Source: Bacteroidota bacterium (lineage in GTDB: Bacteria > Bacteroidota > Ignavibacteria > Kapaibacteriales > Kapaibacteriaceae). From it: DNA of 64,000 nt. The stretch is taken from contig JAFDZT010000002.1 in NCBI GenBank assembly GCA_018266735.1, forward strand, positions 78,309 through 142,308, written 5' to 3'. The notes below the pieces were generated by a model. That model made no database searches and was not told the origin of the DNA. It saw only the letters and a program-made list of their open reading frames with translations. The position numbers were made by a program, and so were the translations under genes. The stretch's first letter is position 1; every line of letters starts with the position of its first letter. Positions 53,462 through 61,958 of the stretch are shown here, one piece after another.

Positions 53462-54468
53462 GCGGGAAGCCCTTGCTGGAGATCAAAGATCTGAAGGTAC
53501 ACTTCCCGGTCTACGGTGGTGTGTTCCAACGTCGGGTGAACGATGTGAAAGCGGTGGATGGCGTCTCGTTCACGATCCATCGTGGAGAGACCCTCGGATT
53601 GGTGGGCGAGTCGGGTTGCGGCAAGACAACGGTCGGCCGTGCCATTGTGAATGTTCTTCGTCACGTGTCGCCGGATGTGACCCTAGAAGGCGAGATCAAT
53701 TACTTCGACGACAAGGGGACGAAGACGAATCTGCTGTCATTGGGTCGCGGACAGATGAAGCCGTTTCGCGAGAAGATCCAGATGATCTTCCAAGACCCGT
53801 ATTCATCGTTGAATCAGCGCATGTCGGTGAAGCAGATCATCGCCGAGCCTCTTGAGATCCATAAGCCCACGATGTCGAAGAAGGAAGTGGACGACAAAGT
53901 GTTGTGGCTCCTCGAGAAGGTCGGCCTTCAACCCGAGTATGCACTTCGATTCCCGCATGAGTTCTCAGGCGGCCAGCGTCAGCGCATTGGTATCGCACGC
54001 GCCCTTGCCACCAATCCTGAACTCATCGTGTGCGACGAGCCCGTGTCGGCGCTCGACGTGTCGGTCCAAGCGCAGGTGATCAACCTCATGGACGATCTGC
54101 AAAAGGAGTTCGGTCTGTCCTACCTCTTCATCGCCCACGATCTCTCTGTTGTCTACCATATCTGCAAGCGCATCGCTGTGATGTACTTGGGCAACATGGT
54201 GGAGATCGGATCGGCCGACGATGTCTACTTCACACCAACGCATCCCTACTCGAAGGCCTTGATCTCGGCCGTTCCTGAGCCAGACCCAACGTCGAAGAAC
54301 AAGGGGCGGATCGTTCTCGAGGGCGACATTCCAACACCATTGAACAAGCCCAGTGGCTGCGGCTTCCGCACACGCTGCCCCATGGCTCGCGCCGAGTGCG
54401 CACAGTTGGTCCCGCAGATGACCACGAAACGATCAGGAGCAACCGTCGCATGTCCGTACGTGGATTGA
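53458..54468 (+). CDS. Peptide ABC transporter ATPase (OppF-like)
   Basis: 336 residues. Walker [15 protein letters not shown], signature [15 protein letters not shown], Walker [13 protein letters not shown] and the C-terminal oligopeptide domain with Cys residues ([14 protein letters not shown]). Start ATG at 53458, preceded by AAGGAG and overlapping oppD. In E. coli Yej the two ATPases are fused in YejF, but here they are separate. It overlaps the next gene by 19 bp. Confidence 0.96.
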   Translation: MSGKPLLEIKDLKVHFPVYGGVFQRRVNDVKAVDGVSFTIHRGETLGLVGESGCGKTTVGRAIVNVLRHVSPDVTLEGEINYFDDKGTKTNLLSLGRGQMKPFREKIQMIFQDPYSSLNQRMSVKQIIAEPLEIHKPTMSKKEVDDKVLWLLEKVGLQPEYALRFPHEFSGGQRQRIGIARALATNPELIVCDEPVSALDVSVQAQVINLMDDLQKEFGLSYLFIAHDLSVVYHICKRIAVMYLGNMVEIGSADDVYFTPTHPYSKALISAVPEPDPTSKNKGRIVLEGDIPTPLNKPSGCGFRTRCPMARAECAQLVPQMTTKRSGATVACPYVD

Positions 54469-55163
54469 TCACTGGGTGCATCGTATCACTATGTGCCATT
54501 CAAATGTCGGCCCAACAGTGGTGTGTGAGCGTCACCTCATCGTCTACGTCCGCAGAGGTAGGATTTCCGAGTTACTTCGCGGATCCACCGGTGCAACCCG
54601 CTATTGCCACGACGTACCACGTACGATTCTTTAAGAAGCCGGGAGCCTTTGGGTGGTCTCGTGATGTGCTTCCGAAGAACTCTTTCGAAGAGTGGCTTGC
54701 CAATAACACGATCTTCAATAGACCCCCTTTGAGTGATTCAACGATAGTTGTCTGTGACTACCACATTTCGGAACCAACTCGGTCACCGACATTTGATGAA
54801 CCGCGGTCTCGATCTTGTTATGATTCCCTGATTCCAGAATCGTCCGTCGAACCCGAAACGAAGGATGATCCTGCATGGGTGCCAGTGGAACAACAACCAT
54901 CATTCGACTTCAACGAACTACAACGAGCTGTTACGTACCCTGAAGCTGCTCGACGAAATGCCATCGAGGGAAGGGTGTTCGTTTCTCTCCTGTTGAGCAA
55001 AACGGGAAGTGTGCTAAAGGTTAAGATCGTGGAATCAGCTTCTCCGCATCTGAACGACGCAGCAGTTCAGGCAGTGATGAAAACAAGGTTCACACCAGCA
55101 TATGTGAATTCGAAACCCTCATTGTGTTGGGTCCGGATCCCGATCCTCTTCCAATTGAGATAA
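54450..55163 (+). CDS. Secreted TonB-C-terminal-domain protein without a membrane anchor
   Basis: 237 residues. An N-terminal signal peptide (about 1-22, CIVSLCAIQMSAQ) replaces the usual TonB anchor. A middle region of unknown fold (about 25-150) precedes a TonB C-terminal domain (about 150-237) that is clearly related to that of the tonB gene at 24096 (shared YP.(M/A)ARRN.IEG, LNDAAV.AV and a terminal CWVRIP..FQLR). It lacks the Pro-rich spacer. The ATG at 54450 lies inside oppF with AGGAG 10 nt upstream. Its bases are visibly more AT-rich than its neighbours. Confidence 0.8.
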   Translation: MSVRGLITGCIVSLCAIQMSAQQWCVSVTSSSTSAEVGFPSYFADPPVQPAIATTYHVRFFKKPGAFGWSRDVLPKNSFEEWLANNTIFNRPPLSDSTIVVCDYHISEPTRSPTFDEPRSRSCYDSLIPESSVEPETKDDPAWVPVEQQPSFDFNELQRAVTYPEAARRNAIEGRVFVSLLLSKTGSVLKVKIVESASPHLNDAAVQAVMKTRFTPAYVNSKPSLCWVRIPILFQLR

Positions 55164-55169
55164 CATTGA

Positions 55170-56063
55170 TCATTGCCAGGTAAGCAAGTTCAGGCGCTTG
55201 CCTCCCAACACGGGCGTTACTCGATAGCCGGCGCGTTCAAGTCGACTCAGCACTCCATTCGGTCCTGGCAGGTGCAAGGCACCCACTGCCAGCATGATGC
55301 CACCCCTGGCGAACTCCTGACGGAGTCGTTCCACCATGCGCTCATTCCTGTTGTCGTTGATCGTCATGCCGAACGTCCCCCAATCATCCATCTCCTTCAT
55401 GAGCATGCCCACGGCTGCAAGGTCTTCGGTGGCATAGAGCGTGATGAGTTGCTGGAACATCGAATCTTGCTCATGGTCATTCTTGAGGAAGTCGAGAAGG
55501 ACGGAAGGAGGCATGGAATCCAGGATCGTCAATTGTTCTCGTGCCGATTCCACGCCGCGACGTTCAACACCGACCCGCGTTGCGGTCTGCCACAGGAATT
55601 GGTCCATGCCGATCATGCCGGGCTCATTGCCCAGTTCTTCTTGTGCAAGCAACGCAACGATCATGGATGGTTTCATCCGATCGGCGGCAGCGGCCATGGG
55701 TCCCAGCTTCTTGCGAAGCGCCGTCATGATCATATCGTACTCTGCCGGCTTATAGAGGTCGCGCAGCGTCTTCCCACCTCCGAGCATCATGATCGTTGGA
55801 TCGGCAAGGAGCTGACCTGCAGCCGAGTCGAGATCGATCTCGGCATACATCCGTCGCGAGGCCTTCAGGGCGAGCAATACGGAATCGCGCTGACGGAAGA
55901 CGGCCGAGTCGCCCACGTGGATCGTTCCCATCACATACGATGTGGCACCATTTGCCGCGGTGATGCGCCACAATAACGACTTGGCCGTCGTGTCATAGGC
56001 CAACGTCGTGGTTGCATCGATCAGTCCGACCACACATAGGAAGATCATCAAGCAGTGCTTCAT
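55170..56063 (-). CDS. TraB/GumN-family protein
   Basis: 297 residues with a signal peptide (MKHCLMIFLCVVGLIDATTTLA). TraB/GumN features are LLWRITAANGATSYVMGTIHVGD near the start, a Glu-rich helix, and the final ILAVGALHLPGPNGVLSRLERAGYRV block. The family shows distant similarity to metal-dependent hydrolases; the bacterial function is not known. The ATG at 56063 gives a standard signal peptide. The frame is open farther up but overlaps the divergent gene's start. Confidence 0.88.
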   Translation of the reverse strand: MKHCLMIFLCVVGLIDATTTLAYDTTAKSLLWRITAANGATSYVMGTIHVGDSAVFRQRDSVLLALKASRRMYAEIDLDSAAGQLLADPTIMMLGGGKTLRDLYKPAEYDMIMTALRKKLGPMAAAADRMKPSMIVALLAQEELGNEPGMIGMDQFLWQTATRVGVERRGVESAREQLTILDSMPPSVLLDFLKNDHEQDSMFQQLITLYATEDLAAVGMLMKEMDDWGTFGMTINDNRNERMVERLRQEFARGGIMLAVGALHLPGPNGVLSRLERAGYRVTPVLGGKRLNLLTWQ

Positions 56064-56068
56064 CGCGT

Positions 56069-56076
56069 TATCTTTG
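56069..56076 (+). promoter_or_regulatory. -7 promoter box (TATCTTTG) for the TPR gene
   Basis: Exact TAnnTTTG between divergent genes, third occurrence of this exact box, 12 nt before the ATG at 56089. The predicted leader is only a few nt. Confidence 0.65.
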
Positions 56077-56088
56077 TTGGTTGCATTC

Positions 56089-57189
56089 ATGCAGAGTTCA
56101 GAAAAATACGTGAAGTTCTTCATCCTCATCCTTGCCGCCTTGCTTTCCCTCGCCTCTGCGGTGGCACAGCCAGCGACCACGCCATTGCAAGTGGCCGTGC
56201 AGAGTGCCATTGCCAACATGGACCTCGACCGACCCGATCAGGCGCTCGAGAACTGGAACACGGCCATTGAACTCGACCCATCGAAGGTCGAATACAAGTA
56301 CGAGCGCATCATCTGCTACGTGATGAAAAAGGACTATGCGAAGGCGCTCGAACAGCTCACTCCCATCTACAAGGACACGGCCCTGTTCGACCGCGGCTAT
56401 CAGCTCATGGGCAACATTCACGACCTGTTAGGTGACTCCTCCGTGTCGATGCGTTATTACACGGAAGGTCTTGCGGCCTATCCCAGATCCGGTCGGCTCC
56501 ATTACGAAATGGGCGCCGCGGCACTCATTGAACGTCGCATGGACGATGCCATTGCATGGTGGGTGAAGGGCACGAAGGCGGAACCGCGCTTTCCGACGAA
56601 CTACTATTGGATCGCCAAGGTGAATGCCGACACGAAGAACAAGATCTGGACGCTCATCTATGGCGAGGCATTCATGAACCTCGAGCGTGGCTCGAAGCGC
56701 ACGAAGGAGATCAGCAAGATGATCTTCGAGACATGGAATGCGGGACTGGCCTTCGGCGATACGGTGGATCCCATCAATCTCGCATCCGATGCCCTGCTCG
56801 AAGCGCCGGGTCCGGCCGGCCCCACGTCGATGTCGTTCCCCATGGCCTTCGAATACATGACGGCCGTGACCGGACAGTATCTGATCCCGAAAGAGGGGAC
56901 ATTGAAGCGTCTCACCATGGCCCAGCTTGTGGAACTGCAAGAGAAGGTCACCCAGGCCTGGGTGGCCAAGGGGTATGACACGTTGTATCCGAACGATATC
57001 CTTACCTGGCACAAGACCCTTGCTACAAGCGGTTATCTGCGGGAGTACTTGTACTGGGTGATCAGTTTTGGCGATTATCGGGAAATGAATGCCTGGTTCC
57101 GCGTCAACGAAAAGAAGTACGACCTCTTCCTGCACTGGTTCGATACGAATTCGCTTCCCCGCGACCGAGCATGGCGCCTGGGTCTGTAA
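56089..57189 (+). CDS. Secreted TPR-repeat protein
   Basis: 366 residues. Signal peptide (about 9-25, FFILILAALLSLASAVAQ). TPR repeats cover about 30-185 (ALENWNTAIELDPSKVEYKY, YTEGLAAYPRSGRLHYEMG). The C-terminal half (about 200-366) has no recognised domain, is rich in aromatic residues and ends in WRLGL. It is probably a periplasmic scaffold. It differs from the TPR gene at 25998 and is not part of an obvious complex. The ATG at 56089 was chosen by the promoter box and by the signal peptide. Confidence 0.82.
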   Translation: MQSSEKYVKFFILILAALLSLASAVAQPATTPLQVAVQSAIANMDLDRPDQALENWNTAIELDPSKVEYKYERIICYVMKKDYAKALEQLTPIYKDTALFDRGYQLMGNIHDLLGDSSVSMRYYTEGLAAYPRSGRLHYEMGAAALIERRMDDAIAWWVKGTKAEPRFPTNYYWIAKVNADTKNKIWTLIYGEAFMNLERGSKRTKEISKMIFETWNAGLAFGDTVDPINLASDALLEAPGPAGPTSMSFPMAFEYMTAVTGQYLIPKEGTLKRLTMAQLVELQEKVTQAWVAKGYDTLYPNDILTWHKTLATSGYLREYLYWVISFGDYREMNAWFRVNEKKYDLFLHWFDTNSLPRDRAWRLGL

Positions 57190-57257
57190 GTGTTTGGCGA
57201 CGTGACCACTCTTCCGTATTTTCGAGGCTTGCAGAATCCATTGAAGGCCCTTCGACC
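57190..57257 (+). promoter_or_regulatory. Promoter region for secG (box TATTTTCG at 57217-57224)
   Basis: Contains TATTTTCG preceded by TTCCG, identical to the box before the HU gene, 33 nt before the secG ATG. One mismatch to TAnnTTTG. No terminator was seen for the preceding TPR gene. Confidence 0.5.
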
Positions 57258-57608
57258 ATGCTCATCATTTTGACTCTTTTGACGGTATTCGCTGCCGTAC
57301 TGTTGATCCTTGCCGTCCTCATTCAGCCTGGAAAGGCCGACATGGTGTCCGGTATGGGTGGGTTCGGTGGACAGATGACCAACCTGCTTGGTGTGCGTAA
57401 CTCGCGCAACATCCTGCAGAGCATCACCATGGGACTTGCCATCTTCGTGGCGCTGATGGCCATTGCCATCAACAAGTTCTTCTTGGAGGCAGAGATCGTG
57501 ACGAAGGCGCCATCCACGGTTGGTGCAGAGATCCCGACGAACACTGCCGCTCCAGTGCAAGCACCACAGCCAACGACGCAACAGCCGCCAGCACAACAAC
57601 AGAAGTAA
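57258..57608 (+). CDS. secG: Preprotein translocase subunit SecG
   Basis: 116 residues. Two membrane helices (about 2-20 and 52-73) flank the conserved loop IQPGKADMVSGMGG. A Pro/Gln-rich tail (PVQAPQPTTQQPPAQQQK) follows, longer than E. coli SecG but common in Bacteroidota. It is part of the SecYEG channel at the inner membrane. The stop shares one base with the next start (TAATG). The ATG lies after a TATTTTCG promoter. Confidence 0.93.
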   Translation: MLIILTLLTVFAAVLLILAVLIQPGKADMVSGMGGFGGQMTNLLGVRNSRNILQSITMGLAIFVALMAIAINKFFLEAEIVTKAPSTVGAEIPTNTAAPVQAPQPTTQQPPAQQQK

Positions 57609-59275
57609 TGGCCCGCATCGTTGGATCCGCAGTAGAGCACGATTTCAACTACGAACGCAATTACGATGCGAATCGTCAGCTCATGCGCATCATCGATGCA
57701 AAGGGCGAACAGACGATGCTCGGCGGTGGCAAGAAAGCCATCGAGCGACATAAGGCCAAAGGCAAGCTCACGGCACGCGAGCGCATCAATGCGCTGATCG
57801 ATGAAGGATCCGGCTTTCTCGAACTAGGCCTGTTCACAGCCCAGGATATGTATGCCGATGTTGGCGGAGCGCCATCCGCCGGCGTGGTCTCGGGGATCGG
57901 CATCATCTGCGGTCGCGAATGCGTGATCGTTGCCAACGATGCCACCGTCAAGGCCGGTGCATGGTTCCCGATGACGGCCAAGAAGAACATGCGGGCGCAA
58001 GAGATCGCCCTGGAGAACCGTCTCCCCATCATCTATCTCGTCGACTCTGCCGGTGTCTTCCTTCCGATGCAGGACGAGATCTTCCCCGATAAAGAACATT
58101 TCGGACGTCAGTTCCGCAACAATGCCATGCTCAGCGCCATGGGTGTTCCGCAGATCGCCGCGATCATGGGACCCTGTGTTGCCGGTGGTGCCTATTTGCC
58201 GATCATGTGCGACGAGTCGCTCATCGTGAATGGCAGCGGGAGCGTCTTCCTTGCCGGTCCGGCTCTGGTAGAAGCGGCCATTGGCGAGAAGACCACCATC
58301 GAACCACTGGGTGGTGCCACGATGCACTCGTCCGTGAGCGGAGTGGTCGACTACAAGGTGGAGTCGGACGAAGAGGCCATTGCCACCATCCGATCCCTTG
58401 TCGACAAGTTCTCGCCGACAAAAGGGCAGCACAACATCTTCTCGCGTGTCGAGCCCAAGGCGCCACTCTTCGATGCCGACGAGATCTATGGCATCATGCC
58501 GGCCGAGCGCAGCAAGCCCTACAGCACGTATCAGATCCTCGGTCGATTGCTCGACGGAAGCGAATTCGACGAGTACAAGGCCAACTATGGCAAGACCATC
58601 ATCTGCGGCTATGGTCGCATCGATGGTTGGTCTGTTGGCATCGTTGCCAACAATCGCGAGATCGTTCGCAGTGCCACCGGCGAGATGCAGGTTGGCGGCG
58701 TGATCTACAGCGATAGCGCCGACAAGGCCGCGCGCTTCATTCTGAATTGCAATCAACGTGGTATTCCGCTGGTATTCCTTCAGGACGTCACCGGCTTCAT
58801 GGTGGGTACACGCAGTGAACAAGGCGGCATCATCAAGGATGGCGCTAAGCTCGTGAATGCCGTCTCCAACAGTGTCGTGCCAAAGTTCACCGTCATCCTT
58901 GGTAATTCCTACGGTGCCGGAAACTATGCCATGTGTGGCAAGGCCTACGATCCGCGACTGATCTATGCATGGCCCACGGCGCAGATCGCCGTGATGGGAG
59001 GATCGCAAGCATCGAAGACGATGCTCACGATCCGTGTGGCCGCCCTCGAAAAGCAACAAGGCACGCCGCTCACCCAAGAGCAGCAAGACGCCATGCTGAA
59101 AGAGATCCAGGCACACTACGATGCAACGACAACGCCACTCTATGCGGCATCCCGCCTGTGGGTGGACGGTATCCTTGCTCCCACGCACACGCGCGACATG
59201 ATCTCGCGAGGGATCGCCGTGGCATCGCATCAGGCCTCGATCCCGGAATTGAAGACCGGGGTCTTCCAGGTCTAG
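57608..59275 (+). CDS. Acyl-CoA carboxylase carboxyltransferase subunit, methylcrotonyl-CoA carboxylase beta-like
   Basis: 555 residues. Crotonase-fold carboxyltransferase with GKLTARERI, VANDATVKAGAWFPMTAKK, YLVDSAGVFLPMQ, MGPCVAGGAYLP and SYGAGNYAMCGKAYDPRLIYAWP. The last, and the paired ANDATVK block, closely match MCC/geranyl-CoA carboxylase beta rather than propionyl-CoA carboxylase beta (which has a typical GGAYDVM block). It transfers CO2 from biotin to an acyl-CoA. The biotin carrier at 45273 may be a partner, though it is distant. The start overlaps the secG stop by one base. Confidence 0.93.
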   Translation: MARIVGSAVEHDFNYERNYDANRQLMRIIDAKGEQTMLGGGKKAIERHKAKGKLTARERINALIDEGSGFLELGLFTAQDMYADVGGAPSAGVVSGIGIICGRECVIVANDATVKAGAWFPMTAKKNMRAQEIALENRLPIIYLVDSAGVFLPMQDEIFPDKEHFGRQFRNNAMLSAMGVPQIAAIMGPCVAGGAYLPIMCDESLIVNGSGSVFLAGPALVEAAIGEKTTIEPLGGATMHSSVSGVVDYKVESDEEAIATIRSLVDKFSPTKGQHNIFSRVEPKAPLFDADEIYGIMPAERSKPYSTYQILGRLLDGSEFDEYKANYGKTIICGYGRIDGWSVGIVANNREIVRSATGEMQVGGVIYSDSADKAARFILNCNQRGIPLVFLQDVTGFMVGTRSEQGGIIKDGAKLVNAVSNSVVPKFTVILGNSYGAGNYAMCGKAYDPRLIYAWPTAQIAVMGGSQASKTMLTIRVAALEKQQGTPLTQEQQDAMLKEIQAHYDATTTPLYAASRLWVDGILAPTHTRDMISRGIAVASHQASIPELKTGVFQV

Positions 59276-59288
59276 CGTATCATTGCGC

Positions 59289-61958
59289 ATGATCTCAGAA
59301 CTTCAGCGCATCCTTCCTCCAACGACGGTCTCCACACGACTGATCGATCGCATTGCTTATTCTCGCGACGCAAGTCTGTATGCCATGACGCCGATCGCCG
59401 TGGTACGTCCGCGTTCTGCGGCTGATGTCCGCGCACTGTTCGAATGGTGCCATGCCTATCAACACCACGTGACGTTTCGCACAGCCGGTACCTCCTTGAG
59501 CGGTCAGGCCGTGACGGATGGCGTGATCGTCGACGTTGGTCGGCACTTCAAACAATGGTCGATCGAAGACGACGGCGCACGTTTGCGCGTCCAGCCCGGC
59601 GTGATCGGTGCCCATGCCAATGCCTATCTGCGTCCGTATGGACGGAAGATCGGTCCGGACCCAGCATCGATCATGGCCTGCATGATCGGTGGCATCGTTG
59701 CCAACAATGCATCCGGCATGTGCTGCGGCACCGAGCAGAACTCCTATCACACCGTTGCATCGATCACGTATCTGCTCACCGATGGAACGCGCATCGACAC
59801 AAGCGATGAGGCATCGTGTCGTGCATGGTCGAACGGACCGTCGCCGATCGCACGCGGTATCGCACAACTGCGCGACGAGATCCGCGCCGACGAAGCGCTC
59901 GTCGCTCGCATCCGTCGCAAGTATCGGATCAAGAACACCATTGGCTATTCACTCAATGCATTCCTCGACGAAGATGAGCCCGCTCGCATTCTCGGCAAGC
60001 TCATGATCGGCTCCGAAGGCACGCTCGGTTTTGTCGAAGAGGTGGTCTTCAATACCGTTGTCGACGCGGCCTTCAAGCTCACGTCCTTGTTGCGTTTCCA
60101 CTCCGTTGCCGATGCCTGTGCACAGGTGGACGTCTTGCGTGATGCCGGTGCAGCAGCCATCGAACTGATGGATGCCGCGTCCTTGCGCAGTGTGGGCATG
60201 CATGATGGTGCCGCCCTGCTTGTGGAGTTTCAGGCGACATCGAACGAACAACGCGATCAGCATCGACTTCTTGCCGAAGCACTCACGGCGTCGATGCCGC
60301 TGACCGTGCCAGCCGCGTGGACGCAGGATGCCGATGAACAATTGGCGTTGTGGAAGATCCGCAAGGGACTAATGCCGACCATTGGTGCTATGCGGCCCCC
60401 GGGCAGTACGATGATCAACGAAGACATTGCCGTGCCGCCTCACCACCTTGCCTCACTGGTGCATGACGTGCAAGCATGTTTTGAGAAGCATGGCTATCGA
60501 GAGGCCATCATCTTCGGTCATGCCAAGGATGGCAACATTCACTTTGTCGTGAATCAACAGTTCACCACGGTTGCCGATGTGAAGCAGTATGGCGAGTTCA
60601 TGGATGATATCGCTGCCATCGTTGTCGACACGTATCAGGGATCGCTCAAAGCAGAACACGGCACAGGCCGGAACATGACACCCTACGTTGAGAAGGAGTG
60701 GGGAAGCGAGGCGTATGCTTTCATGCAGCGATTGAAATCTCTCGTGGATCCGCACGGGATCTTGAATCCCGGCGTGATCCTCGACGACGACGTTCACGCC
60801 CACGTACGCAACATCAAGAAAGTGCCCGTGGTGGATCCGGAGACCGATCACTGCATCGAGTGCGGATTCTGTGAACATGTTTGTCCAAGCAGATCGCTCA
60901 CGCTCACACCACGACAGCGCATTGTTGTCCGCCGTGAATTGCAAGCACGTCCCCATTCCGACGAACTCGCTGTCGTGGCCGAGGACTTCGACTACGATGG
61001 CGTGCAGACCTGTGCGGTGGATGGTATCTGTGCAACGGTCTGTCCGGTGGGTATCGACACAGGACTCCTCATCAAGCGCCTCCGTCACGACACACATGGA
61101 ACATGGGTGAACAACGCTGCAACCCGCGCTGCGGGCTCGTTCGGCGTTGTGAACACTGCGGCGCGTCTCGCAACATCCGTGGCCCATTTCTTCGTCCCCG
61201 CACTCAATGGCGCATCGTCAACGTCCATTCGCGAGCGCAACGCCGACACTGCCGATGTGCTCTTGTTCCCATCGTGCGGCGCACGATGGCTCGGCTCGAC
61301 CTCCTCAACACTCAATGTGATCGACCTCTTGCGAACACTCTCCGAACGTGCTGGATTCACGGTATCGATTCCCGAGGGATCGGCCTCCGAATGTTGCGGG
61401 CATCTGTTCGCATCAAAGGGATTCCCTGATGCCGCGCATGGTTGCGAACGATCCCTGCACGACTTCGTGCAACGGCATGCTGGACCGAACACGCTTGTCG
61501 TTACGGACTCGTCGACGTGTGCCACGTCGATGGTCGACCAACCGAACACCATCGACCCCATTCGATTTCTCGCAGAGCACATCCTCCCACGGCTGACCAT
61601 CACAACGCGTCGTGACCATGTGGTCCTGCATCCCGGTTGCGGCGTGGAGAAGCTACGCCTCACACCGCTCATGCGTGCGATCGCCGAAGCATGTGCCGAC
61701 AGGGTGACCATTCCGATCACGGCATCGTGTTGTGGTATGGCGGGAGATCGAGGCATCCTGCATCCGGAGTTGCCGGAAGCTGCGCTTTTACAGGAACGTG
61801 CAGAAGTGCTCACGATGGCTTCGAACGGATACTATGCGGCGAACACCACGTGCGAGATCGCACTCTCGCGGGTTCTGGGTGTGCACTACGAACCCGTCGC
61901 CGCCTTGCTCGAAGCATGCAGTCGACCTACGTCTGAAAGACCTGCCCCTTCCACGTGA
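59289..61958 (+). CDS. FAD- and Fe-S-containing oxidoreductase (D-lactate/2-hydroxyacid dehydrogenase-like)
   Basis: 889 residues. An N-terminal FAD_binding_4 domain (about 30-230) has the PP-loop TAGTSLSGQAV, followed by a FAD-oxidase C domain (about 240-510) with GHAKDGNIHF. Two ferredoxin-type cluster motifs follow (CIECGFCEHVCP and CAVDGICATVCP). The end has two CCG-type domains (SECCGHLF and SCCGMAGDRG). The layout matches the D-lactate and D-2-hydroxyglutarate dehydrogenase family (YdiJ/Dld type). It probably oxidises a 2-hydroxyacid. The exact substrate cannot be read. The ATG at 59289 is preferred to a TTG six bases upstream. The 3' end overlaps the opposite gene by 32 bp. Confidence 0.92.
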   Translation: MISELQRILPPTTVSTRLIDRIAYSRDASLYAMTPIAVVRPRSAADVRALFEWCHAYQHHVTFRTAGTSLSGQAVTDGVIVDVGRHFKQWSIEDDGARLRVQPGVIGAHANAYLRPYGRKIGPDPASIMACMIGGIVANNASGMCCGTEQNSYHTVASITYLLTDGTRIDTSDEASCRAWSNGPSPIARGIAQLRDEIRADEALVARIRRKYRIKNTIGYSLNAFLDEDEPARILGKLMIGSEGTLGFVEEVVFNTVVDAAFKLTSLLRFHSVADACAQVDVLRDAGAAAIELMDAASLRSVGMHDGAALLVEFQATSNEQRDQHRLLAEALTASMPLTVPAAWTQDADEQLALWKIRKGLMPTIGAMRPPGSTMINEDIAVPPHHLASLVHDVQACFEKHGYREAIIFGHAKDGNIHFVVNQQFTTVADVKQYGEFMDDIAAIVVDTYQGSLKAEHGTGRNMTPYVEKEWGSEAYAFMQRLKSLVDPHGILNPGVILDDDVHAHVRNIKKVPVVDPETDHCIECGFCEHVCPSRSLTLTPRQRIVVRRELQARPHSDELAVVAEDFDYDGVQTCAVDGICATVCPVGIDTGLLIKRLRHDTHGTWVNNAATRAAGSFGVVNTAARLATSVAHFFVPALNGASSTSIRERNADTADVLLFPSCGARWLGSTSSTLNVIDLLRTLSERAGFTVSIPEGSASECCGHLFASKGFPDAAHGCERSLHDFVQRHAGPNTLVVTDSSTCATSMVDQPNTIDPIRFLAEHILPRLTITTRRDHVVLHPGCGVEKLRLTPLMRAIAEACADRVTIPITASCCGMAGDRGILHPELPEAALLQERAEVLTMASNGYYAANTTCEIALSRVLGVHYEPVAALLEACSRPTSERPAPST

